From Poecilobothrus nobilitatus (Eukaryota > Arthropoda > Insecta > Diptera > Dolichopodidae), in NCBI GenBank assembly GCA_947095535.1, contig OX352772.1:101610307-101674306 (forward strand): DNA of 64,000 nucleotides, read 5' to 3'. The notes beneath the pieces were generated by a model. The model saw only the letters and a list, made by a program, of their open reading frames with translations. It was not told the DNA's origin and did no database searches. Made by a program: the position numbers and the translations under genes. This document shows, in pieces, positions 54,680-64,000 of this stretch (its first letter is position 1; each line of letters starts with the position of its first letter).

Positions 54680-56307
54680 CAGTGGCGGCTTCTCCTAAGA
54701 TTCAACTGATTCATTGAATCAGTCGTAAAAATTTTAACTTTATTTAAAATCTAAAAGTTTAAAAAAATTTAAAAATCCTTTACATATATTATGTATGTAT
54801 ACTTTATATTTTATTGTTCACAACAAAAGAGATTATTGGTTCCAAATGCGAGTGGTATATTTGGTTCCAGTGGTATATTTTGGTTCCAAATGCCAATTGT
54901 CAATATCAATTTTATCATAGATTCAATAGAAGGAATTGAATCCACAATATTACATAATTCTTTATTCTTCTATATTTTTATTTTTGTCATTTGCATACAT
55001 ATATTAATAAATATTTAATATAATATGTATATTATTCGTGTTAAGTTTCATGTATGTATGTTATGTTAATGTATGTATTGTAATGTAATATCATGTCATG
55101 TATTTAATTTAGTCATTTGAATCTATGAAAATATGATATAAACAAAATTTTATTTTTATTTTCTCTTCTGCGAATACGAAATTTTTTTTTTGCTTAGGTA
55201 TTTTTAAGATTTTTAAACATTCAACAAAGATTCAATTTTATGTTTTGAATCTAAGCAAAATAATAGGTATGCATTTGTATTTATTATGTTTTATAAAAAA
55301 AACAAAATAAAAAAAGCAAAGAAAAAGATCGACGAAGAGAGAATAAAGAAACAAAAAATTGAGAATTGATTTGAGATTGAGAGTTGAGTTGAGTTTTGAG
55401 AATTAAGATTTGAGACTTGAGAGGTGAGAGACTATCTTATTATTTTATTTAGCATTTACGTTCATACTTTGGTCATACATATTACATTTTCATAGTATGT
55501 ATACTTAATACATACTTCATTTTCATTTTATTTCATAAATCATAAATCTTAGAAGATTCAATATATGAAATTGAATCCATGATTTATGACTGATGTGTAA
55601 TACTGTAATATCAAGTATTAATGAGTAATGAATGAGACTTAATGTATACACATTTTTTTCGTTGTATGTATATTCATACTTATTGTATGTATATTCATCA
55701 TACTATAATTATTGATAAATATAACAGATGTATGAACTAATATTTCGTTTTGACTCTTTAACTAATTTAAGCTTTTTAAGTTTATTTGATTTTAAAAAAT
55801 TTCAAGATTTTGAAAAAAAATTTCCAATTAGTTATTTTAATAGATCATTTTCTTTCAATTTTCGATTTTAGTTTTTTAAGAAATGATTTAATTTTAGTTT
55901 ATAGAATACAAGATTTCCGCAAATTACAAAACATTGAAGATTTTATAATATATTGTAAACAAAATGATTTGGTGGATAGTATAAAAGAAGCATTGCATTA
56001 TTAATAGAAACTATACCAGCAGAAGGATCTTTTTCTAACTTAAAAAATATAAAAAACTTATGTTCGAAATTCAATGTGCAAAGACAGAATATCTAGTTTA
56101 TCATTAATTTACCTATATTGAAAATAAAAATGTTGAAAAAAAAAGAACTTGTAATAAAACAATCTTTTCTTGAAGATGTAATAAAAATTTTTGGAACTAA
56201 AGAAAGAAGAATAGACCTAAAATATAAGTCTTAAAAGAATTTTTTTATTTTATTTAAATTTTTTTTTGTTTTGAATCAGAAGATTGAAAATCCACGAGCC
56301 ACCACTG
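54680..56307 (+). mobile_element. 1.63-kb hAT element with perfect 8-bp target duplication
   Basis: Left end CAGTGGCGGCTTCTCC, right end ...GAGCCACCACTG (complement CAGTGGTGGCTC). AAAATAAC flanks both sides (54672-54679, 56308-56315), the 8-bp duplication expected of hAT. The hexamer GATTCA/TGAATC occurs at least eleven times inside (for example 54700-54725, 54920-54940, 55228-55252, 55556-55580). A C-terminal transposase remnant lies at 55728-56234. Nested in P-like copy 2. Confidence 0.93.
55728..56234 (+). pseudogene. hAT transposase C-terminal (dimerisation) fragment
   Basis: Three frames: MYELIFRFDSLTNLSFLSLF (55728 on), then FRKLQNIEDFIIYCKQNDLV (to 56004), then IETIPAEGSFSNLKNIKNLC and SKFNVQRQNI (56006-56091), followed by a stop. 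The last stretch is the hAT dimerisation block, where the family has 'TIP...ERSFS.LK.IK...R..M...RL'. Most of the transposase (the catalytic core and zinc finger) is deleted. Confidence 0.78.
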
Positions 56308-59300
56308 AAAATAACCTATTTTTATTTAATTTTTTTCTATATGAAATATTTACCTAAATGTTCCATATTTTTTGTAAAGTGATATTTAGAATGTCTTCTT
56401 TATCATATTGAAAATTTACGTTTCTACTCGACATATTAAATATATATTTTCTCAAATATATTTTCCCATTTTTGCCTTATTTTTCTATTTTAAAAGTTAT
56501 TTTGTCATCGCTTTGCTTTAAAAAGTTTAATAATCACAAGGATAAAAAAATTTTGTAAATGCATAAAATATATGAATGATCATTTTACACCAGATTTTAC
56601 AGAAGATTCTGGTTTTCGCTAAATTCTTTTAGCTATGACACAAACTAAATATTTCTGTGCTTTAAGATTGTTAAAACTAGCCAGTTTTAGCTGGCCCGTT
56701 TGAAAAAAAATTAGTACAAATTTTTGTATGAATTTGTACATCTCTATGTAGTCTCTGGTATTACTGTAGCTTTAATTTTTCGAAGTACAATGTGTACAGG
56801 TTCCTAAGTTACAGGTGTTTAAAAATAGCAAATTTTCAATTTTTGAGCCCTAATAGCTCATAAGCAGGGGGTGGCCCAAAAAACTTTTCTGAGGCAACTT
56901 ATACTAATTCTAAAAGTTTTGGTTTTCACATAACGGTAAATTTAAATACTAAATTTAAAAAAATTTTATAATTTTGAATTTTGATATTAATTTGCAAAGT
57001 TAAAAAAAATACCTGTCGCACGACATTTTCAGCTGTAGTTCCGTAATGGATGGGAATACATGAAAAAGTTATTCCACAAAATTATTCTTTTTATGAGACC
57101 TACCCGTGGTTAAATTTTTTTTTCTCTATCTTTAACGGTGTAGAAGTTGTATAATAAGACGAGCAGACGGACGGACAGAGTCAAACTAATAAGCACATTT
57201 TTTCAAAATTTTTTAGAAATGTGCTAAAAACCAGGATAGTTTTATTAGTTCAATTGAGGAACAACCTCATTTAAGCAATAATGCAAAAACACTAATAAAA
57301 ATGAATTTTAAAAATACTAGAAACTGGTCAGAATGTGAAAAAAAGGTAGCTTTAAATAATTATTTTAGTTCACCAAAAGGATATAAATTTTTAAAAAATG
57401 GCATAGAATTTAATTCATCTCATCTTTCCTCATTAAATAGGTGGATATCAATTAAATATTTAAATGTAGGTTTCAATAAAAAAAATTTAACTGAATTAGG
57501 TGTTATATTTTAAATAGCAATAAAACGGGATCTAAGCTATAATTCGGTACTGGGCAAAGTAATTGGGCTTTCCGACTATGGTCACGAAAGGACAAAAGAA
57601 ATCGCAAAGTATATTTGCATATTTATGCTAAAAGGATTAATTCATAATTTGAAATATGTACTTAGTTATTACACAACAAATAAGAGTATTAGTAGTATAG
57701 ATCTCCAGAATTTATTAAACTTAAATTTAAATACAGCTTTCAATCTAAATCTTAATGTTAGGGCAGTTATTTGTGATCAGGGCCCTAATAATAGAAAATG
57801 TTTTAAAATGTTAGAAGTTTCAAAAGAAAGTCACGATTTTATTTATAATTTCAATGGGGTTGAAAAAAGAGTTCAATTGAGTTCAATTTTCGATTCAGTA
57901 CACTTAGTTAAATCTCTTCGTAACACATTGCTTAAATTTTAGATACTGATGATGGCGAAGTTTCATTTAAGATTATTCAGTCACTTTTTCTTCACGAAAG
58001 AGGCAATAGCAAGAAAATGTGCCCGAAACTTTCAAAAAAACATATTTTTCCAAACTCATTTGAAAAAATGAACGTTAAATTAGCTTGTCAGGTCTTTAGT
58101 CATTCAGTTGCTGCTGGTATTAAGGCACTCGTTTCATCAAATAAATTCGTTGGTAAAAAATCTTATGCTTTATCCACCGCCGATTTTGTATTTAAAATTA
58201 ATAGGTTATTTGATTGTCTTAACAGCAAAAAATTATATGATAAAATACCGTGCAGCTTTACAATAAAATAATCAAATTTTTGATTGTCTAATAATACAAA
58301 TTAAAAATTATTTTCAAAATATAAAGCCAATGACAGCTAAAGAAATTTACTGTATTATGGTATGGTTCAAACACTAACAGGCATTTTAGAGTTAGGTTCA
58401 AATATATTTTCATCTTATGATACAAAAGAGTGTTCTTACTTGCTGTTGTCTCGACTCAATCAAGATGCATTAGAAAATTTGTTTTCTTTAATTCGTTCGG
58501 TTGTAATAATAATGCATCGCTCGCTGAATTTAGTAATGTTTTAGCAGCAAAAATTATGTCTGTAAAATTAATTAATTATAAAATTGAACACTCGAATTGT
58601 GAGGAATATGATGGTGAGTGTATTTCCGACGATTTAATAGATTATCAAATAGAAGATTATAACTTAGAATCAAAAGAAGAAAAAGTTGAGGAACAAATTG
58701 ATGATAATATTACCAACGTTGTCATCAATTATTTAGAGGAAAATTTAAAATAAAATGAAACGGAAAAAAAAGATGTTGTTTCGAGTAATGCTGAAAGGTA
58801 TATAAATATGGTTATATCATTTTTAAAATTATGAAATAAATTTCTTGCGGTCAGTGCATTGATTTATATTTAAATGCTTCCGATAACCCGTTATTTCTTG
58901 AAATTAAATTATTCTTTAAATATTAATTATAATTTTTATTATTCTTTAATTATAATTTCTTTAAATTATTCATTTAAAAGCTCCAACAGAAACAATTTTC
59001 GAAAAAACTCAATTTCATATCCATCTATTTGAGCAGTTCTTTTCTCAAAATTTCCATAAAAAAAATTTAAAAAAAAAAATTGTTGTTTGGAAGCCTCCAA
59101 AAAGTCTCCTAAATATTCTACATGGTTCAAAGAAGATGAAATATGCTTTAACCAAAACCAAATTTTTACAATTATTAATTGATCTTTTATTAAAAAAAGA
59201 AACAAAATGGTTAAAGGAAAAGTTAATAACTAATGAAAATCAAAGTAAAAGAAAACTTAAAATTATACAAAATTAATTATATTTTCCTATAAAAAAATTT

Positions 59301-59502
59301 TGTTTCACTATGGTTGCAATCTTTTAGTAATAAAATAATTTCATAAACTTTTTGTTTTAATTTTTGAATATATTGATTTAACATTTTCTTTTTTTACATG
59401 GACATTATTGTTCAACTGAAACTAATTCTGGTGCAATAAAATGAGATAATTAATTTAAGTTTGAAATTAATTTTATCACATTATATTTTTTTATCATATG
59501 TC

Positions 59503-61019
59503 TTTAAGAGTAGATTAAACGCAGCTTTTTTTGTTGGTTTGAGCCTTGGGGCACTCACATTTTTGAAAATATCGGAATGGGTTTTTCGACTAAGGATACT
59601 TATAGCTAAGACATAGCGAAGCGTTTTTTTTTAGATAAGGTTTAATTTGTAGACGAAAATATTGAATGAAGTTGAAATGTTAGCGGTATTTGTTGTGTTT
59701 TAGGGTATTATTTGAATGTGTTTTAGGGTATTTTTCTCGTTTAAACCTTGGGGCCCTCACAATTGTTAGACAATCTTCCTGATTTTTTGCAGAGACATTC
59801 TCAGAAGTTGCCTTAAGGACAAGTCAGGCTTAGATTTTTGAATTTTGCCTAACTTTGGCACAGTTTTAAAACCAAAGTTCAATTTTTAAATGAGCCTACA
59901 ACTGAAATGACAAGATATTTATTTAGTTTTTTTTCTTGAAATAGTAGAATGATATTTTTTTTAATAGATTAAATATAAAAATTTAATTATAATTGATTAT
60001 AAATTACAAAACAATTTAATTTCAATTTATATTTCATTTTTAAATATTTTTGAAAATTTTCAATTCACGCACACAAATAAAAAAAGTTTCAATAAATATT
60101 CGCTGTAGAGCTTTGGCACTGATCATAACCTACAATAATTTTTAGAAGGCCTGGACATCGAAATACTTAAATGTGTTTGTGCAAATTGTAAATGTATTGT
60201 GAGAAAAAGCTTCGAAAAATGACATTTCATAAAGATTTTTTTGTTCTTTTCTGTTTTTGTTTTTGCTTCAGAAAAATGCCCATTTTTAACAATTTTCTTT
60301 TCGAGTTTTCGATATGAAATATTTAGCCAAACATGCCAAATTGTATATTAAAATAAAATTTGGAAATTTTTCTTTAACATATCAAAATTTCAGCTTTCAA
60401 CTCGAAATTTTCAACATATTTTCAACAAAATAAAATTTTCAGTTTTTTTCTAGCATTTCATATCGTCGCCATTTAATACTCTCAAAAAATTATGAGTACT
60501 CAATTATAATAAATTAGTGAACATAACCTAATAATTTAAAAGCTTTCTAATAGATTGTACGGCAAATTTGGTAAATATATTTTAGTTCAAACTAAGTTTT
60601 TATATTTTTAATTATATTAAAAAATTATAAAATTTATATAAAAATAAAGTTTGAAGTTTTTAAAATATTTATTTTGAATAGAAAAAAAGAAGTACCAGAT
60701 TCTGGTAAAGTAATTTTCGTTTTTTTCTATACAGTCTATAAAAAAAAAATTATTGTAAATAGAATATTCATGTACTTACATGAAATAGAATAATCTTTTT
60801 TTGAATAAAATTTTAAATTGCAATACTATTTGAAAAGCATTAGAAAAAAATCAATATTTTATTTTAAATAACTCTAAATTTTAGTAATATTTTATTTTAT
60901 GTAGTCATATTTTTGTAGATTATTTTTAGAAGATATTATTGTATGAATATCTATTTAAAAAAATTAATTAAATTATTTAGTGCCTAATATTGCCTTTTTT
61001 AATAATTTCCTTAAATAAA
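59503..61019. other. A+T-rich sequence with short repeats, no gene
   Basis: 'GTTTGAGCCTTGGGGCACTC' (59536) recurs as 'GTTTAAACCTTGGGGCCCTC' (59740). The segment 60310-60400 resembles 14275-14360, so an unnamed dispersed repeat is present. The stretch just before 61020 could be the intron/leader upstream of the THAP exon. Confidence 0.45.
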
Positions 61020-61021
61020 GT

Positions 61022-61235
61022 GGGTGGAAAACGTTCGGTTGTTGGGTGTAAATCCAATTATAATAATAGAACGATATCTGTAGCTACTTTTAAATTTCGT
61101 GATAAAGAGCCTTTGAGAAGTTTAAAAGAGCTTTGTACAAAGATCAGACTGGCAACCAACAGCTTATAGTTCCACATGTAAATTGTATTTTTCAGAATCG
61201 TGTTTTAAATTAAATAATGATAAAAGTCCGCGTTT
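61022..61235 (+). pseudogene. Orphan THAP-domain exon (P-superfamily type)
   Basis: The THAP finger is the DNA-binding N-terminus of P-type transposases. After a possible AG acceptor at 61019-61020: GKRSVVGCKSNYNNRTISV, ATFKFRDKEPLRS, then (frameshift) SDWQPTAYSSTCKLYFSESC. The order 'GC.SN', 'F.FP..'-like, 'W.P', 'C..YF....F' is that of THAP. The expected first Cys is Ser and the His of C2CH is Tyr. Orientation (+) and position do not let it serve either P-like copy; the coding homology is lost before the gypsy element at about 61300. Confidence 0.72.
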
Positions 61236-61586
61236 AATAATTTTGTTTTCAATATAAAAAAATTAAAAGATAAAAAAAAAACTCTTGTTTTATTATTAAA
61301 AATAATATTTATTTAGAATGGAACTCTTATTCCTATTCCTTTTTTTGAATTCACTTTTGGAACTACCTACATATTCGTTTTTTACATCTTTTTATATCTA
61401 ACTTACAATTTACTTTTCTTATGGTAAAAATGCATTTTGGCATTTTTACTTACAATTATAATACTTTCTTTTTTCTTATCTTTAAAAAATTAAATCTATG
61501 TCATTTTTGGCCTTGTAACAATAACAAATCGCTCAAAAGAACATGTGTGCAATTATTATTAGAGTAGGTCATAATTGTTATGGAAT

Positions 61587-61617
61587 AAAGTAAAAACGTT
61601 TTAAGCGTTTTTACTTT
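61587..61617. repeat. Perfect 12-bp palindrome, 7-bp spacer
   Basis: AAAGTAAAAACG and CGTTTTTACTTT, separated by TTTTAAG. Lies in the 3' non-coding part of the gypsy element (61270-61840), where the 3' LTR would be expected; LTR limits could not be set. Confidence 0.8.
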
Positions 61618-61840
61618 TTTATATATTTTTGTTGGTTCATATTACAAAACAAATCGTATTCAATGTTAACAAAAATTCTTACTATATGTTTTCATATAGT
61701 AGGTATAAAGAAAGAATTATGCTTATCAGCAAAATTAGATATAGAATCAAGGTTGTTATTATTTATTAGGGTTAAATTAAAAAGAAGAAAAAAAAATGTG
61801 TTAACCATATGTAAAATTATTTAAAGAAAAGTGAAAACAA

Positions 61841-63427
61841 TTACATAAAAGTAATTGTTGAAGGTTTGGAATCTTGATCTATTTTATCTGAATATATAAC
61901 TCCACCCCTCTTAGACTGAGGCTCCGACGAAGTTATTATTTTAGCAATTTTTATTTTATTATAAAAGAATTTAATTTTTATTATTATAGCGAATATTACA
62001 ATAAGCAAAAATGACACTACAATAAAAAAGATATAATTAAAAATGTTTGAAGAATTATGGTTATCAGTTATTTCTTCAATTTTCTTACGATTATATTGAA
62101 TTTCAGTTAAATTTAATTTATTTAAATTTTTTACATTGTTTTCCTTATTTTCTATAATTTTTATATTTGTATAGGGATATACAAAATGATCTTCGATTTT
62201 AGTGAATTTATTACTAAAAGTTATGTTTTTTATTACAATGTTACAATTTTCAAATTTAATTAAACTATTTTTAAAAAGTCTCAAATCATCATTATTACAA
62301 TCTTGAGTTATATTTCCTTCAAGATTTTTTACAATAATTAATCCAGGTAGGATTTCTTTAATAATTTCTTCATTACAATATTTTATAGTACAATTAGCTT
62401 GTTCTGATTTTACTAATTTATTTAGACAATTATTCCCAATTTCTACCAGATTTTTCTTTAAGGTATCTTTTACTGTTGTATTATATAGAGTTTTTTCCTC
62501 GTCTATTAAAAATTTATTTTCTGATAGTGACAAACATTTCTTTTCTAATGTAGGAATTGGTTCAATTAATAAATTAAAATAATCTTTTTTGGAATAGAAT
62601 GGTATAGATATCATTATAATAATTTTGTTATCATAGTATGCCACAGCAATCTTTATATCTTTTAATACTTCTATGTCAGACACAAAGTCAAGTTCTTCTT
62701 CGGTAAGTAAGTTCCGTGAGAGTATACTAAGTCTACTAGGTAATATGATTTGCTCTATATCGTCTATATGATTTCGAAGAAGGGTTATGTCGAAATTTAT
62801 TTGAAAGATTTGCCGAAATATTTCTAGATCGTTCTCTAGATCAATTGTTTTATGGGCATTGTTAGAATAGTTAGCTAGTATGTCCGAAATAATTCCTTGT
62901 TGGTAGTTAATATGATTTGATATCTTACTAATTTGGTCGGAAATTTGTTTATTAACAGAAATTTGTTTGTTTGATTCCGTAATTAGTTCAGAATTTGTTT
63001 TCGATAGTTTTTCTAGGTTTGTTTTTATAACCTGTTCGTCTTCACTGTCCATATTCCCGGTCAAAACCTTAATACCTGAACCTAGAAAATTTAATAGTCC
63101 TCTTTTTCCTATTATATGAGGTCTTAGTCCGTGTACTTTTGTCTGTAGAAGATTGAAATTGTGAATTAAAGTCAGATAAGAAGGGTCAGTTGCTTTAACA
63201 TGCTTTTTGACATTTAAAATATTATTTTCTAATTGATTTACATTAACTTCGAACTCAGTAATATTAATAACGTGTAATCATTTTTTATAATTCCTTATAA
63301 TTTTAATTCCACCAGTTTTGATTGTAATATATCCATTGTTTTCATTGAGATTTTGGACTTCAATAAGTTGAGTAAGCACTAACGTTATAAAAACAGGGAA
63401 GATTATGATTTTAATTGTTGTTTTCAT
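61841..63427 (-). pseudogene. env: Errantivirus-type env (fusion-protein-like glycoprotein) with one in-frame stop
   Basis: Membrane glycoprotein gene of gypsy-class insect elements (errantiviruses). From the ATG at 63427 the frame runs 528 codons to 61841, with a single in-frame TGA at 63278-63280. The first ~20 residues are a hydrophobic signal peptide. A GKR cleavage-type site followed by a hydrophobic Gly-rich stretch lies near 63100, resembling the processing site and fusion peptide of the family. The 407-codon frame 63064-61841 has coiled-coil-prone repeats at its start, several N-x-S/T sites and Cys pairs, and a C-terminal membrane anchor near 62055-61980 followed by a short basic tail. 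Immediate upstream neighbour: the integrase end of pol, on the same strand, as expected. Apart from the stop it is well preserved. Confidence 0.85.
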
Positions 63428-63465
63428 GGTTCTGGAATGATAACAATAATTTTTTTTTTTTTTAT

Positions 63466-64000
63466 TTAATTTTTATGTTTCCGATTAGAACGTGTACTTG
63501 TTTTAAGATTACTATTGTTTTGGTGTTTTTTATGTCTTTTTATGTGTGATTTATAATATTTATACCCGGTGTCTGTTACAATGTGATCAGTATCTAGATT
63601 TTGTGCGTTTATTATCCTAAACTTTGCGTGATTTTTTCCGCCTCTTTCTTCTTTTAGATATTGAGGTCCTACTTTTACTTCGACATTTTCGCGATTTTTG
63701 TTTAATTTGTTAATTGTATTTTCTTTAATTTGGATTATGCGTTCTTTAATCTGGGGATATTCGTTTTGATGTACAAGTCCGTTTAGGAATTCGATCGGTT
63801 TTTTACTTGTTGTTGAATGAATAGTGTTATTATAGAATTTAATGATTTTATGGATTTTTTCATCAACACTGTCTATACTAACGTTTGATTCGTGTCTGAG
63901 GATTCTTAAATGCTCGTTTATTGTATTATGTAGACGTTCAATGTCTGCATTAGACGTGTGATTATTATTAGAAGTGAAATGTATTTCTATGTTTTCGTCT
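63466..64000 (-). CDS. pol: Gypsy/errantivirus pol, integrase C-terminal end (runs off the window)
   Basis: The minus-strand frame is open from the window edge (64000) to a stop at 63466-63468. It shows the end of the integrase core (conserved Asn/Glu region NADIERLHNTINEHLRIL and Y.NTIHSTT.K.PIE) and the basic C-terminal tail (GPQYLKEERGGKNHAKF). It is 38 bp upstream of the env start codon. No stop is visible in 178 codons. The 5' parts (gag, protease, RT) lie beyond the window. Together with env this is the 3' third of an element transcribed from right to left. Confidence 0.85.
   Translation of the reverse strand, partial: DENIEIHFTSNNNHTSNADIERLHNTINEHLRILRHESNVSIDSVDEKIHKIIKFYNNTIHSTTSKKPIEFLNGLVHQNEYPQIKERIIQIKENTINKLNKNRENVEVKVGPQYLKEERGGKNHAKFRIINAQNLDTDHIVTDTGYKYYKSHIKRHKKHQNNSNLKTSTRSNRKHKN

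Larger units (their letters stand above)
53320..59270 (+). pseudogene. P-superfamily transposase, copy 2, interrupted
   Basis: Coiled-coil part near 53400-53575 (SLKKQVDNLKIQNKKLK). Core: frame 57301-57513 with NWSECEKKVALNNYFSSPKG; then a ~50-bp deletion near 57512 that removes the segment holding the first acidic residue (VFNEIAIK in copy 1). 57625-57942 has VRAVICDQGPNNRK and IFDSVHLVKSLRNTLLKF; 58017-58271 has CPKLSKKHIFPNSFEKMNVK. 58362-58753 has LTGILELGSNIFSSYDTKEC, then LNQDALENLFSLIR. A one-base deletion near 58357. The frame breaks after LLKF and after PCSFT are shared with copy 1, so the common ancestor was already broken there, or those are short introns. The terminal frame near 59090 matches 47709-47512. 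Confidence 0.85.
53305..59502 (+). mobile_element. P-like element, copy 2 (inverted relative to copy 1), with nested insertions
   Basis: Aligns on the opposite strand with copy 1: 53305-53715 with 51050-50650, and 56745-59502 with about 50200-47290. The alignment stops at 59502 ('TTTTTATCATATG'), shared with 47290, which marks the 3' end of the common unit. Between 53716 and about 56745 lies ~3 kb not in copy 1, containing a Tc1-like MITE and a hAT element. The long arm is present only on the 5' side (as 52348-53266). Confidence 0.75.

Overview
The window looks like a transposon-dominated, very A+T-rich stretch of an insect genome, most probably a fly (Diptera, Brachycera). Reasons: a spliced animal gene with GT-AG introns; insect-type mobile elements (P-superfamily, Penelope, jockey-like LINEs, BEL/Pao, errantivirus-type gypsy, Helitron, MULE with FLYWCH finger, hAT); and several copies of a (GGAC)n / 'TCGACTCAG' / 'TATACCC' repeat of a kind common in fly genomes. 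The species cannot be named from the sequence.

Only one host gene is supported: the last five exons, on the minus strand, of a chondroitin sulfate synthase (CHSY1-like), 4422-6630. The splice phases join perfectly. Its 5' exons were not found, so either a very long repeat-filled intron separates them or they lie outside the window.

Layout. 1-4.4 kb: a GGAC-family repeat, a decayed P-like transposase piece and a hairpin. 4.4-6.6 kb: CHSY exons. 7.0-14.8 kb: a Penelope-like element (GIY-YIG part only) between long inverted arms, broken by a LINE, a MITE and a 2.1 kb terminal-inverted-repeat (TIR) element. 15.5-19.4 kb: an 84-bp tandem repeat, LINE reverse transcriptase (RT) scraps and a decayed Ty3/gypsy pol. 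19.6-25.6 kb: a plus-strand jockey-like LINE, split by a 2.6 kb insert and by a tRNA-derived SINE. 25.6-28.2 kb: a degraded BEL/Pao element and another GGAC repeat. 29.4-30.8 kb: a FLYWCH-MULE transposase relic. 31.4-36.1 kb: a minus-strand LINE bounded by an 18-bp target-site duplication (TSD). 37.1-46.1 kb: RTE-like, Helitron and further LINE fragments, plus three short TIR elements, two of them with clear TSDs. 46.3-53.3 kb: a foldback structure with ~920-bp, almost identical inverted arms around a P-like transposase. 53.3-59.5 kb: a second, inverted copy of that P element, carrying nested insertions that include a Tc1-like MITE and a hAT element with a perfect 8-bp TSD. 61.0 kb: an orphan THAP-domain exon. 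61.3-64 kb: the 3' part (integrase end and env) of an errantivirus-like gypsy element running off the window.

The genes do not form a pathway. The window is a stratified nest of insertions, and several boundaries can be read to the base from TSDs (10266-10655, 20021-22621, 31370-36053, 41907-42892, 43791-44757, 54680-56307). Almost every mobile-element gene is broken by stops or frameshifts.
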